Shown here: positions 1 through 8,049 of the stretch, piece by piece
Layout of the letters: each line of letters begins with the position of its first letter
Numbering within the stretch: position 1 is the stretch's first letter
NCBI GenBank assembly: GCA_016185015.1
Contig: JACPOI010000028.1
Location: 1-64,000 of the forward strand
From: Burkholderiales bacterium
GTDB lineage: Bacteria > Pseudomonadota > Gammaproteobacteria > Burkholderiales > Burkholderiaceae_C
Direction: 5' to 3'
Length of the DNA stretch: 64,000 nucleotides
Program-made: the position numbers and the translations under genes
The notes under the pieces: model-generated
The model's database searches: none
What the model was told of the DNA's origin: nothing
Seen by the model: only the letters and a program-made list of their open reading frames with translations

Positions 1-1
1 C

Positions 2-610
2 GGCTCCAAGGTCTCCACCAAACTCACCATCCTCAAGAGCCTGGCGGCCAACGTCGACCAGCTCATCGTGGGCGGGGGCATCGCCAACACCTTCATGCTG
101 GCCGCCGGCCTGAAGATCGGCAAGAGCCTGGCCGAGCCTGACCTGCTGGCCGAAGCGAAAGCGGTCATCGAGGCCATGAAACAACGGGGTGCCGAAGTGC
201 CGATCCCCGTGGACGTCGTCACCGCCAAGGAATTCAAGGCCGATGCCAAGGCAGAAATCAAGGCCGCCAGCGCAGTTGCAGACGACGACCTGATCCTGGA
301 CATTGGCCCGCAGACGGCCAAGAAGCTGGCCCAGCAGCTCAAGGCTGCCGGCACCATCGTGTGGAACGGCCCGGTGGGTGTGTTCGAGTTTGCGGCCTTC
401 GAGAACGGCACCAAGGAGATCGCCCGGGCGATTGCCGAATCGAGCGCCTTCAGCATCGCTGGCGGTGGCGACACCCTGGCGGCGATTGCCAAGTACGGCA
501 TCGAGAAGCAGGTGGGCTACATCTCCACGGGCGGGGGTGCCTTCCTGGAGGTGCTGGAGGGCAAGACCTTGCCGGCCTTCGAGATCCTGGAGAAACGCGC
601 CAGGGGCTGA
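2..610 (+). CDS. pgk: Phosphoglycerate kinase, C-terminal part (5' truncated by window)
   Basis: The frame is open from the window edge and encodes about 202 residues of the C-terminal, nucleotide-binding half of phosphoglycerate kinase. That enzyme interconverts 1,3-bisphosphoglycerate + ADP and 3-phosphoglycerate + ATP in the cytoplasm (glycolysis, gluconeogenesis, Calvin cycle). Family signatures are the [11 protein letters not shown] stretch at the very start, [11 protein letters not shown], the WNGPVGVFE loop and the terminal GGGDTLAAI and [14 protein letters not shown] segments that bind nucleotide. The N-terminal substrate domain lies outside the window. An aldolase gene follows after 86 bp on the same strand; in many Burkholderiales pyruvate kinase sits between the two, but not here. 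Confidence 0.95.
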   Translation, partial: GSKVSTKLTILKSLAANVDQLIVGGGIANTFMLAAGLKIGKSLAEPDLLAEAKAVIEAMKQRGAEVPIPVDVVTAKEFKADAKAEIKAASAVADDDLILDIGPQTAKKLAQQLKAAGTIVWNGPVGVFEFAAFENGTKEIARAIAESSAFSIAGGGDTLAAIAKYGIEKQVGYISTGGGAFLEVLEGKTLPAFEILEKRARG

Positions 611-696
611 TGTATTTCCGTTTGGTTGACGACGACCTCCGCGTGAGGCCGCAGGGGACTGTTTTTTCAAAATTTCTTACATCACAGGACGACACC

Positions 697-1734
697 ATGG
701 CATTCGCATCCCTCCGACAGGTTCTCGATCACGCCGCCGAGCACGGTTACGGCGTGCCGGCTTTCAACGTCAACAACCTCGAACAGGTGTTGGCCATCAT
801 GGAAGCGGCCCAGGAAACCGACAGCCCGGTGATCCTGCAGGCGTCGGCCGGCGCGCGCAAGTACGCGGGTGAGCCCTACCTGCGTCACCTGATGCTTGCG
901 GCTGTGGAGTCGCATCCGGATATCCCCGTTGTCGTGCATCAGGACCACGGCACCTCGGCGGCGGTCTGCCAGCAGTCGATCCGCTCGGGTTTCACCAGCG
1001 TGATGATGGACGGCTCGTTGATGACGGATGGCAAGACCCCGGCCAGCTACGACTACAACGTGGACATCACGCGCCGCGTCTGCGAGATGGCGCACCCGGT
1101 GGGTGTGTCGGTCGAAGGTGAACTCGGTTGCCTGGGTTCGCTGGAGACCGGCGAAGCCGGCGAGGAAGACGGCGTGGGCGCCGAGGGCAAGCTCACGCAC
1201 GACATGATGCTGACCGACCCGGTGCAGGCCAGGGACTTCGTCGCGAAGACCGGTGTCGACGCGCTGGCCATTGCCATCGGCACCAGTCACGGGGCCTACA
1301 AGTTCACGCGCAAGCCTACCGGCGACATCCTGGCCATCGACCGCATCGCGGCCATCCATGCGCAGATCCCGAACACGCACCTGGTGATGCACGGCTCATC
1401 GAGCGTGCCGCAGGAGTGGCTGGCCATCATCCGCCAGTACGGCGGTGACATCAAGGAAACCTATGGTGTGCCGGTGGAGGAGATCCAGCGCGGCATCCGC
1501 AGCGGTGTGCGCAAGATCAACATCGACACCGACATCCGCCTGGCCATGACCGGCGCCATGCGCGAGCTCTTTGCCAAGCAGCCCGGCGAGTTCGATCCGC
1601 GCAAGGCGCTGGCGGCTGCCAAGAAGGCCGCGCGCGGTGTGGTCAAGGCGCGTTTCGAGGCCTTCGGCTGCGCCGGCATGGCCTCCAAGATCAAGCCCAT
1701 CGCGCTGGAAGCCATGGCTGCACGTTACGCCTGA
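697..1734 (+). CDS. fba: Class II fructose-1,6-bisphosphate aldolase, Calvin-cycle subtype
   Basis: 345 residues. A zinc-dependent aldolase that cleaves or forms fructose-1,6-bisphosphate (and probably sedoheptulose-1,7-bisphosphate in the CbbA subtype). Visible motifs are AFNVNN near the N-terminus, the metal/substrate histidines in [10 protein letters not shown], the [20 protein letters not shown] segment typical of the Calvin-type subfamily, [24 protein letters not shown] and [10 protein letters not shown]. The start at ATG 697 is chosen because [24 protein letters not shown] matches the family N-terminus; the frame stays open further upstream over pgk but that extension is not conserved-looking. 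Probably glycolytic/gluconeogenic in tandem with pgk; a role in CO2 fixation would need RuBisCO elsewhere in the genome. Confidence 0.95.
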   Translation: MAFASLRQVLDHAAEHGYGVPAFNVNNLEQVLAIMEAAQETDSPVILQASAGARKYAGEPYLRHLMLAAVESHPDIPVVVHQDHGTSAAVCQQSIRSGFTSVMMDGSLMTDGKTPASYDYNVDITRRVCEMAHPVGVSVEGELGCLGSLETGEAGEEDGVGAEGKLTHDMMLTDPVQARDFVAKTGVDALAIAIGTSHGAYKFTRKPTGDILAIDRIAAIHAQIPNTHLVMHGSSSVPQEWLAIIRQYGGDIKETYGVPVEEIQRGIRSGVRKINIDTDIRLAMTGAMRELFAKQPGEFDPRKALAAAKKAARGVVKARFEAFGCAGMASKIKPIALEAMAARYA

Positions 1735-1766
1735 ACGATTGACCTGCAACCGAACGAGGAGACATC

Positions 1767-2075
1767 ATGAAACTGATCCATATCACCCTGACCATCACCG
1801 CACTGGTGTCCATGCCTGCCTTCGCCAGCAAAGAGCTGGCCAGCAAGAGCGCCTGCATGGCCTGCCATGCGGTCGATCGCAAGCTGGTCGGCCCGTCCTT
1901 CCAGGACGTGGCCAAGAAGTACAACAGTCAACAGGATGCAGAGGCCACGCTGGCCGGCAGCATCAAGAAGGGTGGTTCCGGCAAATGGGGCCCGGTGCCC
2001 ATGCCGGCACAGGCAGCACTCAACGAGGCCGATGCGAAGACCCTGGCCAGCTGGGTCCTCGCGGGCGCCAAGTAA
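1767..2075 (+). CDS. Small periplasmic class I cytochrome c (c551/c552 type)
   Basis: 102 residues with a clear signal peptide (MKLIHITLTITALVSMPAFA) and one haem site, CMACH, near residue 31; the distal Met ligand is probably in PVPMPAQ near residue 80. A GAGGAG ribosome site precedes the ATG. It is a soluble electron carrier of about 8 kDa after processing. The mature part resembles the C-terminal domain of SoxD in this window almost segment by segment (CHAxDxKLVGPSF, KxGGSGxWGPxPMPAQ), so the two are paralogues. It could take electrons from Sox proteins to the oxidase, but its place directly behind fba gives no direct support for that. Confidence 0.9.
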   Translation: MKLIHITLTITALVSMPAFASKELASKSACMACHAVDRKLVGPSFQDVAKKYNSQQDAEATLAGSIKKGGSGKWGPVPMPAQAALNEADAKTLASWVLAGAK

Positions 2076-2138
2076 GCAAGCGTCACGCCATGGCGGCACT
2101 GTCCGGCCGGGACGGTGCCGCCGCTTTTCGGCAGCGGC

Positions 2139-2465
2139 TCAGCCGAATCTTTCCAGCAGGCGGGCCGACTTTTCGACTTCCTGCATGGCGTGCTCTTCGT
2201 TTTCGGATTCGTAGACCGCCTCCATCACCGTGCAGGCCATCATGCGGTAGAAGGCCTTGTCCATCGCCTTGCGGGCGGCTGACATCTGCAGCGCGACGTC
2301 TTCGCAGCTGCGGCCTGCCTGAATCATTTCCACCAGACCACGCACCTGGCCTTCGATGCGGCGCAGGCGGTTGACCACATCCTTCTGGTGATCGGCGCGG
2401 TACATAGCGGACTTGGAGACTTCTGCTGCGGGGGTGGCTGGCTTTCTGGGCATGGCGGCAGTCAT
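2139..2465 (-). CDS. CsoR/RcnR-family (DUF156) transcriptional repressor with non-canonical cysteines
   Basis: 108 residues, all-helical CsoR fold signature: RLRRIEGQVRGLVEMI, then C54-E-D-V-x2-Q-x-S-A-x-R-x-A-M and a C-terminal leucine-rich helix. Family members bind DNA as tetramers and leave it on binding Cu(I), Ni, formaldehyde or on persulfide formation. Aligned by eye with CsoR, the first ligand Cys is kept (C54), but the His 25 residues later is Thr79 and the Cys 29 residues later is Ala83; instead there is Cys78. Copper sensing of the standard kind is therefore unlikely and a thiol/persulfide role is possible (inference). It is divergent from the DUF302 gene, and the shared intergenic region carries TACCC/GGGTA palindromes. 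Starts at Met1, Met5 or Met21 are all possible. Confidence 0.85.
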   Translation of the reverse strand: MTAAMPRKPATPAAEVSKSAMYRADHQKDVVNRLRRIEGQVRGLVEMIQAGRSCEDVALQMSAARKAMDKAFYRMMACTVMEAVYESENEEHAMQEVEKSARLLERFG

Positions 2466-2535
2466 TTGAGGCTAAGGGAATGCGCAGTGTGCCAGATTCA
2501 GACGGGCCCATTGCTGTTTGTCCGTCCGCATGACT

Positions 2536-2565
2536 TACCCCTAAGGGTATAGGGTTCATCCCTAT
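2536..2565. promoter_or_regulatory. Palindromes resembling CsoR-family operators (regulator side)
   Basis: TACCCCTAAGGGTA at 2536-2549 is a near-perfect inverted repeat and is followed by ATAGGG-TTCAT-CCCTAT (2549-2565), a perfect one. C-tract/G-tract repeats flanked by TA are typical of CsoR-family operators. They lie 70 bp upstream of the regulator gene, in the divergent promoter region. Confidence 0.6.
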
Positions 2566-2607
2566 GGCAAGCGACTGCTTCATCCTGCACCATCGACTTC
2601 GAGCGAC

Positions 2608-2626
2608 TACCCTAGGGGGTAGGGTA
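2608..2626. promoter_or_regulatory. TACCCTA-GGGGG-TAGGGTA palindrome, probable CsoR-family operator
   Basis: An inverted repeat of TACCCTA arms around a G-rich centre, placed 26 bp before the DUF302 gene, where a bound repressor would block its promoter. It resembles the two palindromes nearer the regulator gene, so one protein probably binds all of them. Confidence 0.6.
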
Positions 2627-2651
2627 ATTATCAACACCCGTTTTGAAGGAT

Positions 2652-3233
2652 ATGAACGTGAAGTTTTTCACCCGAATTCTGCGTGGCCTGCCCCTGCTGG
2701 CCCTTGTCGTCTTGACCACCGGTTGCGGCACGATCAGCACCATGGGCAAGCTGGAGGACGGCGCTGCCGGTGAGGCTGGCCGCATGTGGGACCGCTGGAT
2801 TGAGGGCAATGGCGACATTGCCGTGGCCACCACCTGGGAGCGCAAGGTCAAGGATGGCGTGACCATCAATGACATCGAGCAGGCGCTGACCCAGATCGCC
2901 GCCGAACGCAATATGAAGGGGGTGGGCGACCTGCCGCTGTCCAAGGAGCTGGAGGCGCGTACCGGCAAGCCGCAGAAGTTCCTCAAGGTCTACTCCTTCT
3001 GCACCCCCGCCACCGCTCGCATGATGGTGGACTTCAGCCCGCACATGGCTGCCTACCTGCCCTGCCGCATCACCGTGGTCGAGAAGGAAGACGGTCTGTG
3101 GATGTACACGCTGAACATGGACATGATGGTCAAGATGGGCCGCAAGCTGCCGTCCCCCTTGAAGGAAGAGGCCTGGAAAGTGCGCGAAACCATCTGGGAC
3201 ATGATGGAACGCGGCTCCAAGGGCGAGTTCTGA
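2652..3233 (+). CDS. DUF302-family putative lipoprotein
   Basis: 193 residues. The N-terminus is a signal sequence ending in LTTGC, a slightly atypical lipobox, so a membrane-anchored periplasmic protein is likely. Residues of the second half (FSPHMAAYLPCRITVVEKEDG, LWMYTLNMDMMVKMG) look like the DUF302 fold, which is found in many sulfur- and metal-related loci but has no firm biochemical role. Cysteines in SFCTP and LPCR could form a functional pair (inference). ATG 2652 is close to the GAAGGA sequence; GTG 2658 has better spacing (7 nt) and is an equally good start. It is the first gene after the CsoR-type operators and is followed 41 bp later by a FadL-type channel. Confidence 0.7.
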   Translation: MNVKFFTRILRGLPLLALVVLTTGCGTISTMGKLEDGAAGEAGRMWDRWIEGNGDIAVATTWERKVKDGVTINDIEQALTQIAAERNMKGVGDLPLSKELEARTGKPQKFLKVYSFCTPATARMMVDFSPHMAAYLPCRITVVEKEDGLWMYTLNMDMMVKMGRKLPSPLKEEAWKVRETIWDMMERGSKGEF

Positions 3234-3274
3234 GTTTTTTTCACTGCTAGCAATTCATACAACAGGAGACATAC

Positions 3275-4588
3275 GTGAGCAAGAAGCAGTTTTTTCGCAC
3301 TACAGCCATCGCTTTGGTCGTGGCCGGCCCGTTGACAGCCGCGATGGCCACCAACGGCTATTTCTCGCACGGCTACGGCATGAAGGCCAAGGGCATGGGC
3401 GGTGCGGCCGTGGCCACGACCGACAGCGCCTTTGCGGGCGCCAACAATCCGGCAGCCGCCGCGTTTGCCGGCAATCGCCTGGAGCTGGGCCTAGACGTGT
3501 TCATGCCCAAGCGTGGTTACAGCCGTACCGGCAGCGCCGGTGTGGGCGCGGGCAGCATCGACGTGGCGCAGGACAGTGACAGCAACACCTTCTATGTGCC
3601 CGAGTTCGGCTACAACCGTGCCGTCAGCGACACGATTGGCGTCGGCCTGGCCGTGTATGGCAACGGGGGGCTGAATACCGAATATGCCGGCGGCAAGATC
3701 AACTGCGGCGCCGGCGCAGGTACCGCCAACGGCATGTGCGGTTCGGGCAAGCTGGGTGTGGACATGATGCAGCTCGTGGTGGCGCCGACGTTCGCCTACA
3801 AGCTCAATCCCAGCCATTCGCTGGGTGTGTCGCCGCTGCTGGTGCATCAGCAGTTCAAGGCCGACGGACTGCAGGCATTCGACAACGCTGCGGGGTTCCC
3901 GGCCATGACGAGCGCGAAGGGCAGCGTGACGAACAACGGCTATGACTCAAGCAACGGCTTTGGCGTTCGCCTGGGTTACCTGGGCAAGCTGAGCAACACC
4001 TTGAATGTGGGCGCTTCGTATTCCCCCAAGATCAGCATGTCCAAGTTCGACAAGTACAAGGGCCTGTTTGCCGATGGTGGCAACTTTGACATTCCCGAAA
4101 ACTATTCGGCAGGTCTCGCCTTCCAGGCGACGCCGGCGGTGCTGGTCGCCTTCGACTACAGCTTCATCAAGTACAGCGGGGTTCCTTCGGTGGGTAACCC
4201 CAGCAACAACGCCGGCCTGCTGGGCACTGCGAACGGCAAGGGCTTCGGCTGGTCTGACATCAATGTGTACAAGCTGGGTATCGAGTGGCAGCAGTCGGGC
4301 AACCTGACGATGCGCGCCGGCGTCAACGTGGGTGACAACCCGGTCAAGGGCCGCGATGTCAGCTTCAACATCATCGCGCCGGGCGTGATCACGACCCACT
4401 ACACGCTGGGCGGCACCTACGCGCTGTCCAAGCAATCGGAAGTGACGCTGGCCTACATGTATGCGCCCGAGAACTCCGTTTCCGGCTCCTCGATGTTCAA
4501 CAGCATCGCCGGCGCAGGCGCGGGCGGCAACGAGACCATCAAGATGTCCCAGCAGTCCCTGGGCATCCAGTTCGGCTGGAAGTACTGA
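3275..4588 (+). CDS. OmpP1/FadL/TodX-family outer-membrane channel
   Basis: 437 residues with a GTG start preceded by CAGGAG. There is a signal peptide (cleavage near TAAMA), then TNGYFSHGYGMKAKGMGGAAVA and NNPAAAAF, the N-terminal hatch motif of FadL-type proteins. Alternating beta-strand patterns follow and the protein ends in an aromatic residue (FGWKY), as outer-membrane barrels do. Known relatives admit long-chain fatty acids or hydrophobic aromatics such as toluene. Here it follows the DUF302 lipoprotein within a probable CsoR-type-controlled operon beside sox, so a hydrophobic sulfur species is one possible substrate (inference); aromatic compounds handled downstream are another. A strong terminator follows. 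Confidence 0.88.
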   Translation: MSKKQFFRTTAIALVVAGPLTAAMATNGYFSHGYGMKAKGMGGAAVATTDSAFAGANNPAAAAFAGNRLELGLDVFMPKRGYSRTGSAGVGAGSIDVAQDSDSNTFYVPEFGYNRAVSDTIGVGLAVYGNGGLNTEYAGGKINCGAGAGTANGMCGSGKLGVDMMQLVVAPTFAYKLNPSHSLGVSPLLVHQQFKADGLQAFDNAAGFPAMTSAKGSVTNNGYDSSNGFGVRLGYLGKLSNTLNVGASYSPKISMSKFDKYKGLFADGGNFDIPENYSAGLAFQATPAVLVAFDYSFIKYSGVPSVGNPSNNAGLLGTANGKGFGWSDINVYKLGIEWQQSGNLTMRAGVNVGDNPVKGRDVSFNIIAPGVITTHYTLGGTYALSKQSEVTLAYMYAPENSVSGSSMFNSIAGAGAGGNETIKMSQQSLGIQFGWKY

Positions 4589-4610
4589 GCAGTTCTGTGA
4601 CCCAAGGCAA

Positions 4611-4639
4611 AAGGGCCGGGCTTGCCCCGGCCCTTTTTT
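4611..4639 (+). terminator. Rho-independent terminator after the FadL-type gene
   Basis: Stem AAGGGCCGGG / CCCGGCCCTT with a 5-nt loop followed by a T run, 23 bp after the stop codon. It closes the DUF302-fadL transcription unit. Confidence 0.9.
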
Positions 4640-4708
4640 CCATCCGCGCGATCTGGCCGCTCTTGTGGGTGCTTGCCCGCAGTCGCCGTCTTCGCTAACC
4701 TAGTGACC

Positions 4709-5026
4709 ATGCACAAATACCTCGCCATTCCTTTTTTCCTTTTCGGCGGTCTGGCCCAGGCCCAGGTGCCTCCCGAGTTCCAGGGAGCCGACCTCAAGCT
4801 GGGCGAGAAGCTGATGGCCGAGAGCAAGTGCGTGGCTTGCCACCAGCAGAAGGTGGGCGGTGACGGCAGTGCCATGTACAAACCGGCAGGACGCATCAAC
4901 ACGGCGGGTTACCTGCGTGGCATGGTCGAGCAGTGCAATACGGAGCTCAATCTGGGCTTTTTCCCGGAAGAGGTGACGGCGGTCGCCGCCGTCCTGAACC
5001 GGGATCATTACCGTTTCACAAAGTAA
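4709..5026 (+). CDS. Small periplasmic c-type cytochrome
   Basis: 105 residues with a signal peptide (MHKYLAIPFFLFGGLAQA) and one CVACH haem site near residue 41; mature domain about 9 kDa. Two further features are a third Cys in VEQCNTE and a terminal FFPEEVTAVAAVLNRDHYRF segment; no obvious Met ligand lies near the end, so the second axial ligand is unclear. The frame continues upstream to 4622 but the signal peptide fixes the ATG at 4709. It stands alone between the FadL-type terminator and the soxR-like gene, so it is probably a Sox-linked electron carrier (inference). Confidence 0.85.
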   Translation: MHKYLAIPFFLFGGLAQAQVPPEFQGADLKLGEKLMAESKCVACHQQKVGGDGSAMYKPAGRINTAGYLRGMVEQCNTELNLGFFPEEVTAVAAVLNRDHYRFTK

Positions 5027-5030
5027 AAAA

Positions 5031-5048
5031 TAAACCCCCGGGGGTTTA
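5031..5048. promoter_or_regulatory. Perfect 18-bp palindrome TAAACCCCC/GGGGGTTTA
   Basis: A perfect self-complementary sequence directly after the cytochrome stop codon and about 80 bp before the arsR-type gene. With no spacer and no T run it is a poor terminator; C/G tracts flanked by A/T recall the CsoR-family-like sites at 2536-2626. A binding site for that regulator is a reasonable guess. Confidence 0.5.
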
Positions 5049-5094
5049 GTCGGGATACGCGTAAACACCTAGGGAAATATTTCGTGAGTTCTAT

Positions 5095-5114
5095 ATATTC
5101 GCGTATGTGAATAT
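5095..5114. promoter_or_regulatory. ATATTC-N8-GAATAT inverted repeat, probable ArsR/SoxR operator
   Basis: A perfect 6-bp inverted repeat with an 8-bp spacer, 13 bp upstream of the ArsR-family start codon. ATTC-N-GAAT sites are known for SoxR/SqrR/BigR-type sulfur-responsive ArsR repressors, so autoregulation and control of the sox operon is likely. Confidence 0.65.
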
Positions 5115-5127
5115 TTAGATGTAGCAA

Positions 5128-5463
5128 ATGAAAAACAGCACGGCGCCAGAAACGACCAACGCCGGCTATGAGGCGGCGGCCGAACTGTTCGGGGTCCTGT
5201 CCACGCCGATCCGGCTGCGCATCATCGGCGCGCTGTGTGGGGGTGAGAAGAACGTTTCGCAGTTGCTGCAGGGGATCGAGGTGTCGCAGCCCAATATGTC
5301 ACAGCAGCTCAATGTGCTGTACCGGGCGGGCGTGGTGGACAAGCGGCGCGACGGTGCGCAGATGTACTACCGGATTGCGGATGAGACGGTGGTTCGGGTG
5401 TGCAAGGCGGTGTGCGCACGTACAGATGACGGAACAGAGGGGCGCAAGGCTCAGGCGAACTGA
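5128..5463 (+). CDS. ArsR-family repressor of the sox cluster (SoxR/SqrR-like)
   Basis: 111 residues, winged helix-turn-helix of the ArsR family: LFGVLSTPIRLRIIGALC, the recognition helix SQPNMSQQLNVLYRAGVV and the wing RRDGAQMYYRI. It lacks the ELCVCD metal site of ArsR/SmtB. Cysteines at residue 37 and at 92 and 96 (VCKAVC) match the idea of sulfur sensors of this family, in which an N-terminal helix Cys and a C-terminal helix Cys form a disulfide or polysulfide bridge that releases DNA. It is the first gene of the sox region, 56 bp before soxC, with a palindrome in front of it. Expected effect: repression without reduced sulfur. Confidence 0.85.
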   Translation: MKNSTAPETTNAGYEAAAELFGVLSTPIRLRIIGALCGGEKNVSQLLQGIEVSQPNMSQQLNVLYRAGVVDKRRDGAQMYYRIADETVVRVCKAVCARTDDGTEGRKAQAN

Positions 5464-5519
5464 ATCGAGCGCGGGCAGAGAAATCGCCAGCTGATGGCAA
5501 CGATAGCAAGGAGAGTGTG

Positions 5520-6884
5520 ATGCAGGACAACTTGAGTTCGGGCAGGATCCGCAAGGCGCCCGAGAATTATCTGGACCGCGACGGGATCAAGACCGTCGTG
5601 GCGGAGGCCAAGCAGGGCCGCCGCAGCTTCATCCGCAACGCGTTTGCGGCTGCTGCGGCCGGTGCCGCCGGCACGGCTGCGCTGGCCCAGGGCAATCCTG
5701 TGCCGACGGAGGGCGGGGACCCGAACATCCTGAACCTGCCCGAGCACAGCACGGGTCTGGGCCAGGGCGTGGCTGCCGACGGCGGCTACGGCAAGCCTTC
5801 CAAATTTGAATCCAACGTGCAGCGCCGCCAGAGCCCCGGTCTGACCCAGACCACGCAGGCTTCGGTCTCGTTCGCGCCCTTGCAGTCGCTGTTCGGCATC
5901 GTCACGCCCAGCGGCCTGCACTTCGAGCGTCACCACCAGGGCTGGTGGGACATCGACCCGTCCAAGCACCGCCTGATGGTCAACGGTTTGGTCAAGGCCA
6001 ACAAGGTCTTCACCATGGACGAGATCATGCGCCTGCCGGCCGTCTCGCGTTTCCACTTCATCGAGTGCGGTGCCAACACTGCCGTCGAGTGGGGCAACGT
6101 GGCCGTGCCGACCGTGCAGTACACGCACGGCATGATCTCCTGCAGCGAGTTCACCGGCGTGCCGCTGATCACCCTGCTGGAACTCGCCGGTGCCGACCTG
6201 AAGAAGGGCAAGTTCGTGCTGGCAGAAGGCGCCGACGGCTCCTCCATGACCCGCACGATTCCCATGGAGCTGATCACCTCGGGTGAAGTGATCGTGGCCT
6301 ACGGCCAGAACGGCGAGATGCTGCGCCCCGAGCAGGGCTACCCGCTGCGTCTCGTGGTGCCGGGCGTGCAGGGTGTGAGCTGGGTCAAGTACCTGCGCCG
6401 CATCGAGGTGGGCGACATGCCCTACGCCGCCAAGGACGAGGCCGTGCACTACATCGACCTGCAGCCCAGCGGCCTGCACCGTCAGTACACCAGCATCCAG
6501 GAGTGCAAGAGCGTGGTGACCACGCCCTCCGGCGGCCAGGTGTTGCTCGACAAGGGCTTCTACAACATCACGGGCCTGGCCTGGTCGGGCCGCGGCAAGA
6601 TCAAGCACGTGGACGTGTCGGCCGACGGTGGCCGCAACTGGCGTCGTGCGCGCCTGGAGAACCCGGTGATGTCCAAGGCGCTGACGCGCTTCAACATCGA
6701 CTGGGTGTGGGACGGCAAGCCGGCCATCATCCAGAGCCGCGCGACCGACGAGACGGGTTATGTGCAGCCCACGTACAAGCAGCTGCGCGCCGTGCGCGGC
6801 ACGCGTTCGATCTATCACAACAATGCCATCCAGTCGTGGCTGGTGCAGGAAAGCGGTGAGGTGAAAAATGTCCAGGTTTCGTAA
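5520..6884 (+). CDS. soxC: Sulfane dehydrogenase molybdenum subunit SoxC
   Basis: 454 residues. SoxC with SoxD oxidises the sulfane sulfur left on SoxY during thiosulfate oxidation. A twin-arginine signal (RRSFIRNAF near residue 37, cleavage near LAQ) sends it folded to the periplasm. The sulfite-oxidase-type molybdopterin domain follows, with the presumed Mo-ligand Cys in FHFIECGANT, then the dimerisation domain (VDVSADGGRNWRRARLE). ATG 5520 is used because AAGGAG ends 6 nt upstream; GTG 5517 would add one residue. The 3' end overlaps soxD by 17 nt, typical of translational coupling. Presence of SoxCD means complete oxidation to sulfate without sulfur globules (family knowledge). Confidence 0.96.
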   Translation: MQDNLSSGRIRKAPENYLDRDGIKTVVAEAKQGRRSFIRNAFAAAAAGAAGTAALAQGNPVPTEGGDPNILNLPEHSTGLGQGVAADGGYGKPSKFESNVQRRQSPGLTQTTQASVSFAPLQSLFGIVTPSGLHFERHHQGWWDIDPSKHRLMVNGLVKANKVFTMDEIMRLPAVSRFHFIECGANTAVEWGNVAVPTVQYTHGMISCSEFTGVPLITLLELAGADLKKGKFVLAEGADGSSMTRTIPMELITSGEVIVAYGQNGEMLRPEQGYPLRLVVPGVQGVSWVKYLRRIEVGDMPYAAKDEAVHYIDLQPSGLHRQYTSIQECKSVVTTPSGGQVLLDKGFYNITGLAWSGRGKIKHVDVSADGGRNWRRARLENPVMSKALTRFNIDWVWDGKPAIIQSRATDETGYVQPTYKQLRAVRGTRSIYHNNAIQSWLVQESGEVKNVQVS

Positions 6885-7977
6885 TGCCGTTCTGACGGCC
6901 GCACTGCTGGCGGTGGCCGGTGTTGCTGCGGCCCAGTCCACCCAATACCCGGGTGTGGGACGCAACGCCACGTCCAAGGAGGTGGCCGCGTGGGACATCG
7001 ACGTGCGCCCCGACTTCAAGGGCCTGCCTGCCGGTTCCGGTTCCGTGGCCAAGGGCCAGGACGTGTGGGAAGGCAAGTGCGCCCACTGCCACGGCATCTT
7101 CGGTGAATCCGGCGAAGTGTTCAGCCCCCTGGTGGGCGGCACCACGGCCGAGGACATCAAGACCGGTCGCGTCGCCAAGCTGACCGACTCTTCCTTCCCC
7201 GGGCGTACCACCCTGATGAAGGTGGCCACGGTGTCCACGCTGTGGGACTACATCAACCGCGCCATGCCCTGGAATGCGCCCAAGTCGCTGAAGACCGATG
7301 AGGTGTACGCCGTGACGGCCTTCCTGCTGAATCTCGGCGGCATCGTGCCGGACGACTTCGTGATGTCGGACAAGAACATCCGCGACGTGCAGGCCCGCAT
7401 GCCCAACCGCAACGGTATGACCACCGAGCACGCCATGTGGCCGGGCACGGAGTTCAGCAAGGTCAAGAAGGCCGACACCAGCAATGTGGCCTGCATGAAG
7501 GATTGCACGCCCGAGCCCAAGGTGGCTTCCTTCCTGCCGGACTATGCGCGCAATGCCCACGGCAACCTCGCCGAGCAGAACCGCCTGGTTGGCCCGCAGC
7601 ACGGTGCCGATACCACCAAGCCCGAGCGCAAGGTGGGCGAGGCCATGCCGACAACACCGGCTGCGGCGGCCAAGCCGGCGCCGGCCGCCAAGCCCAAGGC
7701 CGAAGCGGCCCCCGCCGCTGGCGGCGACAACAAGGCAACCCTGGCGCTGCTCTCCAAGTACAGCTGCACGGCCTGCCATGCCATGGACAAGAAACTGGTG
7801 GGTCCGAGTTTTGCGGACATCGCCAAGAAGCATGCCGGCAAGGCTGACTACCTGGCCGGCAAGATCAAGAGCGGCGGCTCGGGTGTCTGGGGTCCGATCC
7901 CGATGCCGGCGCAGTCCTTGAGCGAAGCGGAAGCAAAGACCATTGCCGCATGGTTGGCTGCAGGTGCGGGAAAATAG
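6868..7977 (+). CDS. soxD: Sulfane dehydrogenase diheme cytochrome subunit SoxD
   Basis: 369 residues, periplasmic after a signal peptide ending AVAGVAAAQ. It carries two haem sites: CAHCH near residue 71 in the SoxD-specific N-terminal domain, and CTACH near residue 302 in a C-terminal class I domain. The two are joined by an Ala/Pro/Lys-rich linker (residues about 255-290). It accepts electrons from SoxC and passes them on. The C-terminal domain is closely similar to the stand-alone cytochrome at 1767-2075, suggesting domain recruitment or duplication. The gene starts inside the soxC end; a 72-bp gap with a T-rich stretch precedes soxY. Confidence 0.95.
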   Translation: MSRFRNAVLTAALLAVAGVAAAQSTQYPGVGRNATSKEVAAWDIDVRPDFKGLPAGSGSVAKGQDVWEGKCAHCHGIFGESGEVFSPLVGGTTAEDIKTGRVAKLTDSSFPGRTTLMKVATVSTLWDYINRAMPWNAPKSLKTDEVYAVTAFLLNLGGIVPDDFVMSDKNIRDVQARMPNRNGMTTEHAMWPGTEFSKVKKADTSNVACMKDCTPEPKVASFLPDYARNAHGNLAEQNRLVGPQHGADTTKPERKVGEAMPTTPAAAAKPAPAAKPKAEAAPAAGGDNKATLALLSKYSCTACHAMDKKLVGPSFADIAKKHAGKADYLAGKIKSGGSGVWGPIPMPAQSLSEAEAKTIAAWLAAGAGK

Positions 7978-8049
7978 CGGGCTTAGTGCAAATACCGATA
8001 GGGCAGGGCAGATTTTTTTATTAGCATGTACTTATTCAAGGAGCTTCAC

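Noticed and set aside
5031-5048. Palindrome as a transcription terminator of the small cytochrome gene
   Set aside because: No loop spacer and no T run on either side; operator explanation fits better.
5451-7238. Long open frame of about 595 codons antisense to soxC
   Set aside because: It is a mirror of high-GC coding sequence on the other strand; rich in Ala, Arg, His and Val, with no domain pattern, while soxC on the plus strand is unmistakable.
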